DNA from: Bin5 sp963662575
GTDB lineage: Bacteria; Chloroflexota; Anaerolineae; Caldilineales; Caldilineaceae
DNA length: 64,000 nucleotides
Direction: 5' to 3'
NCBI GenBank assembly: GCA_963662575.1
Contig: OY759723.1
Coordinates: forward strand, 2,852,001-2,916,000
Both the position numbers and the translations under genes were made by a program. Under the pieces are notes generated by a model. It was given only the letters and a program-made list of their open reading frames with translations. It did no database searches and had not been told where the DNA came from. Positions 1 through 8,470 of this stretch are shown one piece after another. Each line of letters opens with the position of its first letter. The stretch's first letter is position 1.

Positions 1-717
1 AAAGGACAGGCCGAAGCCCTTGTGCCCGCCAAAGGGCAACAGCGCGCCTTCAGGCGGTCCGACGTAGGCGGCAGGGTCCGTGGTCGGATTGCCGTCGGCG
101 TCAACGATGCAACCGGCCGGGGCCGGCACGCCGCGGTTGAGCATATCCTTCAGCTTGCCATCGGCAATGGCGGAGGTCGCCATATCCAGCACAAGCGGCT
201 CGCCGGTCTTGCGGGGGATGCCCACGGCGATAGGATTGGCCGACAGCCGCCGCCCGCGACCGCCCCAGGGCGCGGCCAGCTTGCCGCCGCCGTGCGTATT
301 GACGAACAGGACCGTCACCAGCCCTTGCTGCGCAGCCAGGTAAGGGTAGTGTCCGACACGCCCGATGTGCCCGCACTGGCTGACGGCAATGATGCCGACG
401 CCGTTCGTCTGTGCCTTGTCCATGGCCACCTGAATCGCCTCCAGACCGATGACCTGGCCAAAGCCCCAGCCGCCCTCGATAACCGCCAAAACATCGGTTT
501 CATGCATGATAGTCGTATGCTGACCGGGGACGACATCGCCCGCTTCCATCCACTCCAAATACTCGGGGATACGCAGCACGCCGTGAGAGTCGTGGCCGAC
601 CAGGTTGGCTTGAACGAGGTGTTCAGCCACGATGCCGGCCTCGACCCGTTCCACGCCGGCGGCGACGAAGACTTCTTGGGCGATAGCGGTCAGTTGGTGC
701 GGAGTGAATATGGGCAC
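1..717 (-). CDS. Ldh family malate/L-lactate-type NAD(P) oxidoreductase (partial, C-terminus off window)
   Basis: The reverse strand encodes an open frame that runs off the left edge, so only the first 239 residues are present. It begins VPIFTPHQL from a GTG at 717. No ATG exists before the upstream in-frame stop. Family-typical stretches are HDSHGVLRIPEYLEWM (the substrate-binding His region), GGWGFGQV, ISQCGHIGR-like NH segments and PLVLDMATS. Members reduce or oxidise 2-hydroxy acids such as malate, lactate, ureidoglycolate or 2,3-diketogulonate with NAD(P)H. The substrate cannot be told from sequence. The neighbouring sugar-acid catabolic genes suggest a role with keto/hydroxy acids, which is inference. 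The family call is firm; the exact start is less so because the ribosome binding site is weak. Confidence 0.88.
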   Translation of the reverse strand, partial: MPIFTPHQLTAIAQEVFVAAGVERVEAGIVAEHLVQANLVGHDSHGVLRIPEYLEWMEAGDVVPGQHTTIMHETDVLAVIEGGWGFGQVIGLEAIQVAMDKAQTNGVGIIAVSQCGHIGRVGHYPYLAAQQGLVTVLFVNTHGGGKLAAPWGGRGRRLSANPIAVGIPRKTGEPLVLDMATSAIADGKLKDMLNRGVPAPAGCIVDADGNPTTDPAAYVGPPEGALLPFGGHKGFGLSF

Positions 718-1065
718 GGTTACCTGCTGTTCGTCTTTTGAGTTAGTCCGTCGGCTAGCTTCTTCAGGAATAGTAGGAGAACTAGTGGAAGAATGGAGCT
801 ATGCCGGATGAACGAGACCGTATTGTAAACTTGATTTGCTGCCTCGCATGTCATCGCTGACGGGAGGTCGCGGTCGACCTCCTTCCCTATAGACGCTGCC
901 TACGGCCGTCTCACAGCGAAAAGAGGCGATGAAGCTTTGGCGTATGCATGCCACAACCGCGCCTTCTCACCCGCCAGAACGCTTCAGCAGTGCCTCCACT
1001 CGCACCTGCGAATTCTGAGACCACCGGCACTGAGCCTTCTGTTCGCTTACAGGCGCTCCATTCTG
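718..1065. other. Intergenic region, 348 bp
   Basis: This separates the Ldh-family gene from the end of the TPR gene. I found no convincing open frame, tRNA or T-tailed hairpin. It must hold the promoter of the leftward Ldh-family gene, but no clear -35/-10 pair was recognised. Confidence 0.5.
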
Positions 1066-2157
1066 CTAATGCCAGAGTTGCAAAATGAGCTGCTCCGCGT
1101 CGAGTAGGGAGGCGCCGTCGCCAGTCACTTTCACTGATTCCACTGCTGCCGCGGCCTTCAGGTCGGCGAAAGCCCCCTGGTATTGACCCAAGTTGTCTTT
1201 TGCAAGGCCCCGATAGAGGTAGGCATTGGCATAGTCGGGCTGCAGTTGGAGAGCCCGGTCATAGTCGGCAATGGCGCCCTGATATTGACCAAGGTTGATT
1301 TTGGCAAGACCCCGATGGAAGTAGGCGTGGGCATTGTCGGGCTTCAGCAGGAGACCCTGGTCAAAGTCGGTGATGGCATTCTGATATTGACCAAGTTTGT
1401 CTTTTGCAAGGCCCCGATAGAGGTAGGCGCTGGCATTATCGGGCTGAAGTTGGAGAGCCTGGTCATATTCGGCTACGGCGTCCTGATATTGACCAAGTTT
1501 GGACTTTGCGAAACCCAGATAGAGGGAGGCATTGGCATTTTCGGGCTGCAGCTGTAGAGCCTGCTCAATTTCGTGGATGGCGTCCTGGAATTGACTAAGG
1601 TTTATATTGACAACACCACGACCAACATAGGCATTGGCATTGTTGGGCTGGTACAGTAGCGCCTTGTCAAAGTCGGCGTTGGCGTCCTGGTACTGACCAA
1701 GACAGGCCTTAGCAGTGCCCCGATGGATGTAAGCCTCAGCAAAGTCGTGCCTCAGACTGAGTGCTTGGTCAAAGTCGGCGATGGCGCCCTGGAATTGACC
1801 GAGGCTGCCCTTGGCAACACCCCGATAGGAGTAGGTATTGGGATTGTAGGGCTCCAGGTGGAGAGCCTTATCAAAGTCGGCGATGGCCTCTTGAAACTGA
1901 CCACTCAGAAGAAGGGCAACGCCTCTGCCGATGTAGGCTGCGGAGATATCGGGCTGCAGTTGGAGAGCTTGGTCAAACTCTGTGATGGCGTCCTGGAATT
2001 GACTAAGGTTGAGATTGTCATAGCCCTGATCGAGGTACCTGTCGACATTACCTGCCCGGCCACAAGCGGTGACCGCAGCACACGCCAAAGCAACCGCTAC
2101 GAAACAAATCAATTTCCGGATAGTGCGCGCAACACTCAGTGACCCGTGTAGTTGCAG
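1066..2157 (-). CDS. TPR-repeat lipoprotein
   Basis: A secreted, membrane-anchored tetratricopeptide protein. From the chosen start it has a short charged N-terminus (RTIRK), a hydrophobic segment and a lipobox ending AVTAC, so Cys32 should be lipidated. About nine 34-residue TPR units of the form GQYQDAIADFDQALQLQP...AYLYRGLAK fill the rest. The repeats are near-identical, giving a visible 102-bp DNA periodicity. Start choice: the only ATG (2286) would place 75 residues before the lipobox Cys. An AAAGGAG sequence lies 9 nt before a CTG at 2157, and a GTG at 2184 is the alternative. It lies directly downstream of the pyruvate dehydrogenase genes (136 bp from the E2 stop) and may be co-transcribed. 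Likely a scaffold for protein-protein contacts; specific role unknown. Confidence 0.85.
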   Translation of the reverse strand: MQLHGSLSVARTIRKLICFVAVALACAAVTACGRAGNVDRYLDQGYDNLNLSQFQDAITEFDQALQLQPDISAAYIGRGVALLLSGQFQEAIADFDKALHLEPYNPNTYSYRGVAKGSLGQFQGAIADFDQALSLRHDFAEAYIHRGTAKACLGQYQDANADFDKALLYQPNNANAYVGRGVVNINLSQFQDAIHEIEQALQLQPENANASLYLGFAKSKLGQYQDAVAEYDQALQLQPDNASAYLYRGLAKDKLGQYQNAITDFDQGLLLKPDNAHAYFHRGLAKINLGQYQGAIADYDRALQLQPDYANAYLYRGLAKDNLGQYQGAFADLKAAAAVESVKVTGDGASLLDAEQLILQLWH

Positions 2158-2292
2158 TGTGGTAAGCTCCTTTAATCCATTCACCAGCGCGGTTAATCTC
2201 GTTCGAATGCAGTGCGATTTCTTCTCAAGAAATGGTTCATCGCACGGCTGACTCCGGCTACATCGCCGATGAACCGGCTGCAGCAAATTGCC

Positions 2293-3558
2293 TCAGGCCA
2301 AGAGCAGCTTGATTGGCGTTTCCAACAGTTCTTTCACCCTCTGCAAGAAGACGGCGCACTCGGCGCCGTCCGTCACTCGATGGTCGGCGGAAATGGTCAT
2401 CTGCATGACCGTGCGCACGACCACCTGACTTTCCTCCACGACCGCGGTTTCCCTGGCTGTGGCCACCCCCAGGATTGCTGCTTGAGGCGGGTTGATAATG
2501 GCAGCGAAGTGATCGGTGTCGTATCCGCCCAGGTTGCTGATAGTGAAGGTACTGCCGGATACATCCTCGGGCCTGACCTTGCCGGCGCGGGCCCTCTCGA
2601 TCATGGCTCTGTTGTCGCGGGCGATGTCGGAAATCGGGCTGCGGTCGGTCTGCCGGTTGACGACGGTCAGCACGCCTCCATCTACTGCGACAGCGGCGCC
2701 TACATTGATGTCAGCGTGTTGCTCGATGCTGTCCTCAACATAGGACGCATTCAGGTTTGGGAAATCTCGCAGCGCCAGGGCGGCGGCTTTAACCACCATG
2801 TCGTTGACGGTAACCTTGGCATCCGACGGAAATGCATCGTTGAACTGTCTTCGCAAAGCCAGAGCAGCGTCCATTGTCACCGAATTGGTGATGTAAAAGT
2901 GGGGGATCGTCTGTTTGCTGCGGCTCATGCGCTGGGCAATTGTCCGCCGGAGGGGAGACGCCGTATTCCCGGTAGTCTTTGACGGGGCACTAGCGCCTGG
3001 CGCCTGGCGAGTGAGGACTGCAGGGGCGCCGGGACCCGCTTGCGCCAAGTGGTTCTCTACATCCCCGCGTAGAATACGGCCGCCGGGGCCGCTGCCGGCC
3101 ACGAGGCTCAAATCCAGACTGTGTTCGCGGGCCATGCGCAGGGCTATGGGTGTGGCCAATACACCATTCCCTGTGGGCTGCGCGGACACGGGGACAGAAG
3201 GCTGATTCTCCTGCGGTGCGACCGGAAGTGGAGCGGACGGCGGATCTGCTTCAGGCGGCGCAACCGGGGGTGGCGATTGCTCTTGGGATAGCGAAGGGGA
3301 CGTCGCGCTGGGTAGCTCATCCGCCTCACCGACACGGGCGATGGGCGCGCCCGCCGCAACGCTTTCTCCAGGCTGAATGAGGAGCTCCAGCAGGACGCCT
3401 GCAACCGGCGCCTCCACCTCCAGCGTCACCTTGTCTGATTCGAATTCGGCGATGGGTTCGCCCGCCTGAACATCGTCGCCTACGTTCTTCAACCAGACCG
3501 ACAGTTCGCCTTCACCGGCCTCAAAACCCAAGTCGGGCATGGGTATAATCTCGGCCAC
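2293..3558 (-). CDS. Dihydrolipoamide acetyltransferase (E2) of a 2-oxo acid dehydrogenase complex
   Basis: The core enzyme that transfers acyl groups from lipoate to CoA, 421 residues. Residues 1-80 form a single lipoyl domain with the lipoylated Lys43 in ESDKVTLEVEAP. A Pro/Ala-rich linker follows (about 81-130). A peripheral-subunit-binding domain sits at about 134-171 (ATPIALRMAREHSLDL...GGRILRGDVENHL). The catalytic acyltransferase domain carries the active-site DHRVTDG (His393, Asp397) near the C-terminus. The gene follows the E1 gene by 84 bp on the same strand, so it most likely belongs to a pyruvate dehydrogenase complex. No E3 (lipoamide dehydrogenase) gene is in the window, so E3 must be encoded elsewhere. 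The one-lipoyl architecture is typical outside Proteobacteria. Confidence 0.93.
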   Translation of the reverse strand: MAEIIPMPDLGFEAGEGELSVWLKNVGDDVQAGEPIAEFESDKVTLEVEAPVAGVLLELLIQPGESVAAGAPIARVGEADELPSATSPSLSQEQSPPPVAPPEADPPSAPLPVAPQENQPSVPVSAQPTGNGVLATPIALRMAREHSLDLSLVAGSGPGGRILRGDVENHLAQAGPGAPAVLTRQAPGASAPSKTTGNTASPLRRTIAQRMSRSKQTIPHFYITNSVTMDAALALRRQFNDAFPSDAKVTVNDMVVKAAALALRDFPNLNASYVEDSIEQHADINVGAAVAVDGGVLTVVNRQTDRSPISDIARDNRAMIERARAGKVRPEDVSGSTFTISNLGGYDTDHFAAIINPPQAAILGVATARETAVVEESQVVVRTVMQMTISADHRVTDGAECAVFLQRVKELLETPIKLLLA

Positions 3559-3642
3559 AGAATCCTCCTCTAAGCGGCAACTTCAGGTGGCTGGTGATCT
3601 GCATCGTATAGTTGCTGCAACCAACCAAACTCCAGCGCCGTT

Positions 3643-6090
3643 CTACCTGAACTCGGTTCGATTCAGACCTACGAGCGCCGCCTCGAATATCGCGTTGCTG
3701 TCGATCCCGAAATGGCGGTAGAGGTCGGCAGGCGTGCCGGATTGACCGAAGTCGTCCACGCCCAACGGTATCAGGTAACTGCCAAATAGGCTGCCCAGCC
3801 AGGCCAGATTGTGGGATGCCCCGTCTTGCACGGTGACGATCGGGGCCTGGCGCTCATTAGGGGGGATCAGCCACGACAGCAACCGGCTTGGCTCTCTGCC
3901 GGGTCGACGGCCCCATTGGGCGGCGCGCCAGTTTTCAAAGAGGCGGCGGGGGCTGGTCAGGTTGAGCACGTTGACGGCTATGCCCTCTGCCTGCAACATC
4001 GCGGCCGCCTCCATTGCCTCCGGCAACATGATACCGCTTGAGGCAATGTGGACCAGCGAGCGGGGATCTGCCTCCGGCGCGGCCGTCTGCCAATCCAGCA
4101 GCCGGTAGCCGCCTTCAAGTACCTGGCGCCGCAGTTCAGTCGCTCCCAGTCGTTCTAAGGCAGGCTCCAGCATTGACTGATCGGTCGGCTTGGTAGAGAG
4201 ACGTAGGTAGGTTGCTCTGCCATCCACATCGCGGCAGCACTGGCGGACCGCTTCCAGCATGATCCAGACCAACTCCTGTGCAAAGCAGGGCTCATAGCTG
4301 TTCAGATTTGGCAGTTCCGCGCCAAGAGATGGGGTAACCGTAGACTGGTGTGCGCCCCCTTCGGGAGCGAGGCTGACGCCCGACGGCGTGCCGACGACTA
4401 TGAAGCGGGAATGGGAATAGAGGCCGTAGATGAAGGAGTCCAGTCCCCGCAACACGAAGGGATCGTAGACCGTGCCGATAGGTATCAGCTGCTGGCCGTT
4501 CAACTCCGCTGAGAGGCCCAACATGCCCAGCATCATAAAGAGATTCATCTCGGAAATGCCCAGCTCGATGTGCTGGCCATCGGGGCCATAGCGCCAACTC
4601 AGCCCGCGATTCTCTTCCAATTCGTAAATCTCACCTTCGGTTAAGGAAAAAACTCCCTGCTTGGCAATCCAGCCCGATAGATTGGTGGAGGTGGAGACGT
4701 CGGGCGAGGTTGTGACGATCCGCGGCGCGAGCTTAGGGTCGCGGCTCATGCTGACCAGGGTCTGGCCAAATGACTGCTGGGTACTGAGCATGCCATGGGT
4801 ACGGACCGGCACACTTTCGGGAACATCCTGCGCCGAAAGACCGTGGGGAGGTTGTGTCGCCTTCCCATTCGACTCCTGCTGGGAATTGATTTCGGGCAGG
4901 TCAGAGGTGGGGTATAGTTGGCGGGCAATTTCGGTACAGAGGGCACTCTCGTCCGAGCCCGGACCAAATGCAGCCCATTCATCGTCACTCGGTATCGCCA
5001 GCTCCTCGCCCAAGGCCGACATCTCCTCCACGCTCAGCAATTTCGAGTGGTTGTGGGGATCGCCGGCGATCGGCAATCGCCATCCTTTAATCGTATAGGC
5101 GAAGATCACCGTGGGGCGATCTGCCGTGGCATCGGCCTCTTCAAGGACGCCAATCATTTCGGAGAGGTCGTGGCCGCCCAGATTGCCGACGACACCGGGC
5201 AGTTCTTCGTTGCTTATTGGGCCCAGCAACTCTTCCAGGTGTTTGTCCTTGTGGCCGTTAACCGTGACAAAGCGGCGGCGCAATTCGTCGCCGGGCAGTC
5301 GCACCAGCAATTGATACTCCTCATTGCTCATGTCATCGATGCGTTTGCGCACGCGTTCGCCGTGCTTCTTCGCGAATAGATCTTGCAATCTGCGTCCGTA
5401 CTTCGCCTCCAACACCTGCCATCCCCAACTGTCGAACATTGATTTCAGCGTGCCGGCGCGGATGCCGGGAATCACCCTGTCCAGGCTCTGGCGGTTCAGG
5501 TCCACTATCCAGATCGTGTTGGACAGTTCGGCCATCCATTCATCAAAGACGGCTTCCCAGACATTGCCTTCGTCCAGCTCAGCGTCGCCGATGATGGCAA
5601 TGAAGCGATTCGACGTTACGTTGCCAAAGTGTTTCAGGGAATAGTGGTGGGTCAACGCGGCAAAGGCCGGCGCGACAGCTCCCAGCCCTACGGAACCGGT
5701 GGAGAAGTCGACTGGGTCGGGATCCTTGGTACGGCTTGGATAGGCCTGCAGGCCGCCAAAGGCGCGCAACGTGGCCAGGTAGTCGCGCGGCAACTGGCCG
5801 AGCAGATATTGGATGGCGTGAAAGACCGGAGAAGCGTGGGGCTTGACCGACACCCTGTCCCCGTGCTTGAGCAGGTGAAAGTAGAGTGCGGTCATGATGG
5901 TTACCATGCTGGCCGATGAGGCCTGGTGGCCACCTACTTTGACGCCGTCCCGCTGCGGCCGAATGCTGTTGGCCTCATGCACAATGCGCATGGAGAGCCA
6001 CAGGACCCTGTCCTGAATGTGATTTAGTGTTCGCAGATACTCGGATGTCAGTTTCACTGGCAGAAATAGATGGTCGGCAACAGCTTTCAA
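3643..6090 (-). CDS. aceE: Pyruvate dehydrogenase E1 component, single-chain AceE/transketolase-like
   Basis: A thiamine-diphosphate enzyme of 815 residues that decarboxylates pyruvate and acetylates the E2 lipoyl group. The N-terminal third matches AceE/transketolase: HEANSIR near 39-45, GGHQASSAS, then the ThDP/Mg motif GDAELDEGN (168-176) closing with DLNRQSLD (Asn199). These match the GDGE...NLQRLD pattern of homodimeric E1 rather than alpha2beta2 E1. The pyrimidine-binding domain and C-terminal transketolase domain follow in the same chain (ISEMNLFMMLG; GTPSGVSLAPEGGAHQS). It is somewhat shorter than Proteobacterial AceE (about 890). It heads a leftward unit with E2 and the TPR gene. A good extended -10 promoter lies just upstream (6168-6197). 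A transketolase proper is less likely because of the E2 neighbour. Confidence 0.9.
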   Translation of the reverse strand: MKAVADHLFLPVKLTSEYLRTLNHIQDRVLWLSMRIVHEANSIRPQRDGVKVGGHQASSASMVTIMTALYFHLLKHGDRVSVKPHASPVFHAIQYLLGQLPRDYLATLRAFGGLQAYPSRTKDPDPVDFSTGSVGLGAVAPAFAALTHHYSLKHFGNVTSNRFIAIIGDAELDEGNVWEAVFDEWMAELSNTIWIVDLNRQSLDRVIPGIRAGTLKSMFDSWGWQVLEAKYGRRLQDLFAKKHGERVRKRIDDMSNEEYQLLVRLPGDELRRRFVTVNGHKDKHLEELLGPISNEELPGVVGNLGGHDLSEMIGVLEEADATADRPTVIFAYTIKGWRLPIAGDPHNHSKLLSVEEMSALGEELAIPSDDEWAAFGPGSDESALCTEIARQLYPTSDLPEINSQQESNGKATQPPHGLSAQDVPESVPVRTHGMLSTQQSFGQTLVSMSRDPKLAPRIVTTSPDVSTSTNLSGWIAKQGVFSLTEGEIYELEENRGLSWRYGPDGQHIELGISEMNLFMMLGMLGLSAELNGQQLIPIGTVYDPFVLRGLDSFIYGLYSHSRFIVVGTPSGVSLAPEGGAHQSTVTPSLGAELPNLNSYEPCFAQELVWIMLEAVRQCCRDVDGRATYLRLSTKPTDQSMLEPALERLGATELRRQVLEGGYRLLDWQTAAPEADPRSLVHIASSGIMLPEAMEAAAMLQAEGIAVNVLNLTSPRRLFENWRAAQWGRRPGREPSRLLSWLIPPNERQAPIVTVQDGASHNLAWLGSLFGSYLIPLGVDDFGQSGTPADLYRHFGIDSNAIFEAALVGLNRTEFR

Positions 6091-6167
6091 TCCGCGTACA
6101 CTATGGGAGCTCTTTGCGCTCCCATGGGCTCACAAGCCGCCTCTCGACACAGAGATTTCTTCTGCAT

Positions 6168-6197
6168 ATTATAGCATACCGCCGCAGCTTGTGCTCA
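6168..6197 (-). promoter_or_regulatory. Putative promoter of the pyruvate dehydrogenase unit
   Basis: Reading leftward, an extended -10 TGC-TATAAT has its TATAAT at 6173-6168. It sits in the 125-bp gap between the epimerase stop and the E1 start. The -35 is poor (TGAGCA about 18 nt upstream), as is common for extended -10 promoters. It implies that E1-E2-TPR is transcribed separately from the catabolic run upstream. Confidence 0.5.
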
Positions 6198-6215
6198 CAG
6201 TTTCGTGAATCTCCA

Positions 6216-6899
6216 CTAGGCACTCGCTCTTGGGCTTTGGGGCTCATATCCTATTGCGCGACGGCCGTGTTCCATGTCGTAAAGTGGCCAGTCGCCTCCG
6301 GAAACGCCGAAGACAACCTCGTATTGGACGTCCGGATGGATGACGGCGCGCTCGAAGACCTGCACGAGGTCTTCGTGGCTGAGGTGGTGGGGATGCTCGG
6401 CCTGGGGCCGATCGGCGCGTACATTGCCGATGCGGACCGACACGCACTCCAGACCAAACTTGCTGGCATACATATAACCCAAGTTCTCACCGAAAACCTT
6501 GCTTATCGAGTAATAGCTTTCGGGGCGGGGCGGCATATCGATAGTGCGTGTGATCTCCTCGGGGTAGGGAGCCAGCAGGCCGGCGCGACTGGCAAAAACG
6601 ACGCGGCGAACATTGTTTTGGCGGGCCGCCTCGAACAGGTTGTAGGTGCCGATGATGTTGCTGTTCAGGATCTCCTCCCACGGCGCGGCGCCTAACGGAT
6701 TGCCGGCCAGGTGGACGACCGCCTCCATGTCCCGTGTGGCCGTGGCCACAGCCTCAAAGTCGGTCAGCTCGCCTACAACGGCGTCTTCGAAATCGGGCAG
6801 CGGCACGCGGTCGAAAACTCGTAACGGGTAGCGGTCGCGCAGACCGTTGACCAGAACCGTACCGACCGCGCCGGCAGCGCCTGTAATCAGAATTCTCAT
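6216..6899 (-). CDS. NAD-dependent epimerase/dehydratase family protein (uronate dehydrogenase-like)
   Basis: An extended short-chain dehydrogenase of 227 residues. A Rossmann GAAGAVG motif is at 7-13, VVHLAGNP follows the adenine loop, and the catalytic YSISK pair is Tyr130/Lys134 after SRAGLLAP. The length is at the short end for the family. The fold, size and the missing sugar-nucleotide domain resemble uronate dehydrogenases, which oxidise hexuronic acids to aldarolactones. It starts 10 bp after the cupin stop, and that run includes an aldolase and cupin of sugar-acid type. I infer a sugar or sugar-acid dehydrogenase; the precise substrate is not readable. Confidence 0.85.
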   Translation of the reverse strand: MRILITGAAGAVGTVLVNGLRDRYPLRVFDRVPLPDFEDAVVGELTDFEAVATATRDMEAVVHLAGNPLGAAPWEEILNSNIIGTYNLFEAARQNNVRRVVFASRAGLLAPYPEEITRTIDMPPRPESYYSISKVFGENLGYMYASKFGLECVSVRIGNVRADRPQAEHPHHLSHEDLVQVFERAVIHPDVQYEVVFGVSGGDWPLYDMEHGRRAIGYEPQSPRASA

Positions 6900-6909
6900 C
6901 TACAACTCC

Positions 6910-7644
6910 CTAGCGGGCGGCGACAATCAGATAAGTCAGCCAAGTCTCGTCAGTGTTTGTTATGTGGTAGGTGGTCTCCGGCGGCAAGTGTACGGCGTCG
7001 CCTTCACCGATCGCTCTCTCCTTGCCGTCGGCAATCAACGTTCCCGCGCCGGCCAGGACGTAAAAGATCTGTTCAAGATCCTGCGAGTTCTGTTCGGCGG
7101 ACCGCCGTCGCGGTTGCACCATCTCCCGATCGATGAAGGTAAGGGAGCGCAGACAGCCACCGTCCTGCTCTGTGACTGGGGCGAGCAAACGCCAACGCAC
7201 AGCGCCCAAGCTGTCGCTCTGCGGCGGTACATCGCGCCAATTGCGTTTTACGAACTGGCCGCCGTCGCCGTCAACCGGCATGTTGATCACGTGGTGCTGC
7301 AACCAACCGTCCCCCGTGTTGAACAGTTGGTGGTACTGCCCCGAAGGCAGGTAGATGATGTCCCCCTCCTCCACCGGCGACAGAATATCACCGCACAGGA
7401 TCTGCCCTGCGCCGTCGAGGATGTAGTAGAGTTGCTCGCGATTTTCGTGTTTGTGGTGGTCCGACTGTTTGCGTCCTTGCAGGGCGTGCAGGGTGAAAAC
7501 GCCCAGCTTTTCCAGCGCTTCCCCTTGGGCCGGCTGCCAGGCGGCGGCTTTGCCCGTTGGCTTGGGCTGCAAGCAACTCCAGACGATGGCGCTCTCATGG
7601 CCGACAACCGGCTGCGCCTCTCTCCAATTTACGACTGTGGGCAT
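6910..7644 (-). CDS. Double-cupin protein
   Basis: A bicupin of 244 residues. The first barrel has HKHENREQLYYILDG...GDIIYLPSGQYHQLFNTG, which carries the His, His, Glu and His metal ligands. The second barrel has EQIFYVLAGAGTLIADG...GDAVHLPPETTYHITNT, where the first-motif histidines are replaced (RRRSAEQNSQDLEQIF), so only the N-terminal barrel clearly keeps the metal site. Such proteins act as sugar isomerases, dioxygenases or ligand sensors. The gene is 11 bp from the epimerase and 41 bp from the PhyH gene, and is probably co-transcribed with both. Function beyond the fold is not assigned. Confidence 0.85.
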   Translation of the reverse strand: MPTVVNWREAQPVVGHESAIVWSCLQPKPTGKAAAWQPAQGEALEKLGVFTLHALQGRKQSDHHKHENREQLYYILDGAGQILCGDILSPVEEGDIIYLPSGQYHQLFNTGDGWLQHHVINMPVDGDGGQFVKRNWRDVPPQSDSLGAVRWRLLAPVTEQDGGCLRSLTFIDREMVQPRRRSAEQNSQDLEQIFYVLAGAGTLIADGKERAIGEGDAVHLPPETTYHITNTDETWLTYLIVAAR

Positions 7645-7684
7645 GGTGACTCCTCTCTCATGGGCGACGGCTCGCCCGCAACCG

Positions 7685-8455
7685 TCAGGCCCAATCTTCG
7701 GCCGGCAGCTGCTCGATCATCTGCCGGATGCGCGGTCTCTCACAGGCGGTGAAGGAGCGGTGGAAGGAGAAGGCGCCGTGTTTTCTCAGGGCTTCGAAAT
7801 GGCGGTCAGATGTTGGCATCGCGGCGAACTTCAGGGCGATGTATCGCCGGTCGGGCTGCTTGCCAAAGACGGCATGGTACAGATAGTGATTGAAGAATAC
7901 AGCGTCGCCCGGCTCGACCTCCAGCGCGCAACTGGGCAGTTCCGGCCCCGCTACGCCGAAGGGCATTTCATGCGGCTTTGATTGGATGTGGTTGAGCTGT
8001 TCGAGTTGGTGATAGAGGGGAGGGCGATGTGACCCGGGCATCACGCGAAGAGCCCCCGTATCCTTCGTCGTGGGAGTCAGGTACAGCATTATCTTGATGC
8101 GCACATAGTCCGGCTCCTCTTCGCCGGGGCGGTCGCAGTGCCACCCGTGGCTCTGCGCTTCGTTGAAGCTGCCCTTGTTGCCCTCGGAGCCGCCCCAGAC
8201 GAAACCGGCGCCCAACAACCGTTCAACTGTCAGGTAGATGCGGTCGTCTTCAACGAGTGAGGAAAGCTCGAGGCTCGATTCGAGGAATGGCGCGACATGC
8301 TGGTATGCCCCTTCGTCGGGACCCCCTCCGCGCTCTTCTCTCCACAGCGCATCTGCTGCGCGGCGAATTTCCGCTATCTCGGTAGGCGAGAAAAGTCGCG
8401 GCAAGAAGAGGAAGCCGAATGTGTCAAAGTGTGCTACCTGCTGGGTAGTGAGCAT
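7685..8455 (-). CDS. Phytanoyl-CoA dioxygenase (PhyH) family protein
   Basis: A non-haem Fe(II)/2-oxoglutarate-dependent dioxygenase of 256 residues. The proximal iron ligands are the H-x-D of SHGWHCDRPGEEEPD. The distal His is in FFNHYLYHAVFGKQPDRRY, which also provides the Arg expected to bind 2-oxoglutarate. MPGSHRP is a typical family stretch between them. It lies in the leftward catabolic run between the NHL protein (15 bp away) and the cupin. Bacterial members hydroxylate small molecules of many kinds, so the substrate is open. A second, different PhyH gene occurs at 28992. Confidence 0.9.
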   Translation of the reverse strand: MLTTQQVAHFDTFGFLFLPRLFSPTEIAEIRRAADALWREERGGGPDEGAYQHVAPFLESSLELSSLVEDDRIYLTVERLLGAGFVWGGSEGNKGSFNEAQSHGWHCDRPGEEEPDYVRIKIMLYLTPTTKDTGALRVMPGSHRPPLYHQLEQLNHIQSKPHEMPFGVAGPELPSCALEVEPGDAVFFNHYLYHAVFGKQPDRRYIALKFAAMPTSDRHFEALRKHGAFSFHRSFTACERPRIRQMIEQLPAEDWA

Positions 8456-8470
8456 GATGAATCTCCCGTT

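Noticed and set aside
22..741. Plus-strand 239-codon frame at the left edge
   Set aside because: The minus strand of the same bases encodes a clear Ldh-family protein; the plus frame is its shadow.
1183..2142. Long plus-strand open frames opposite the TPR gene
   Set aside because: They are antisense echoes of the 102-bp TPR repeat and have no homology, ribosome binding site or codon logic.
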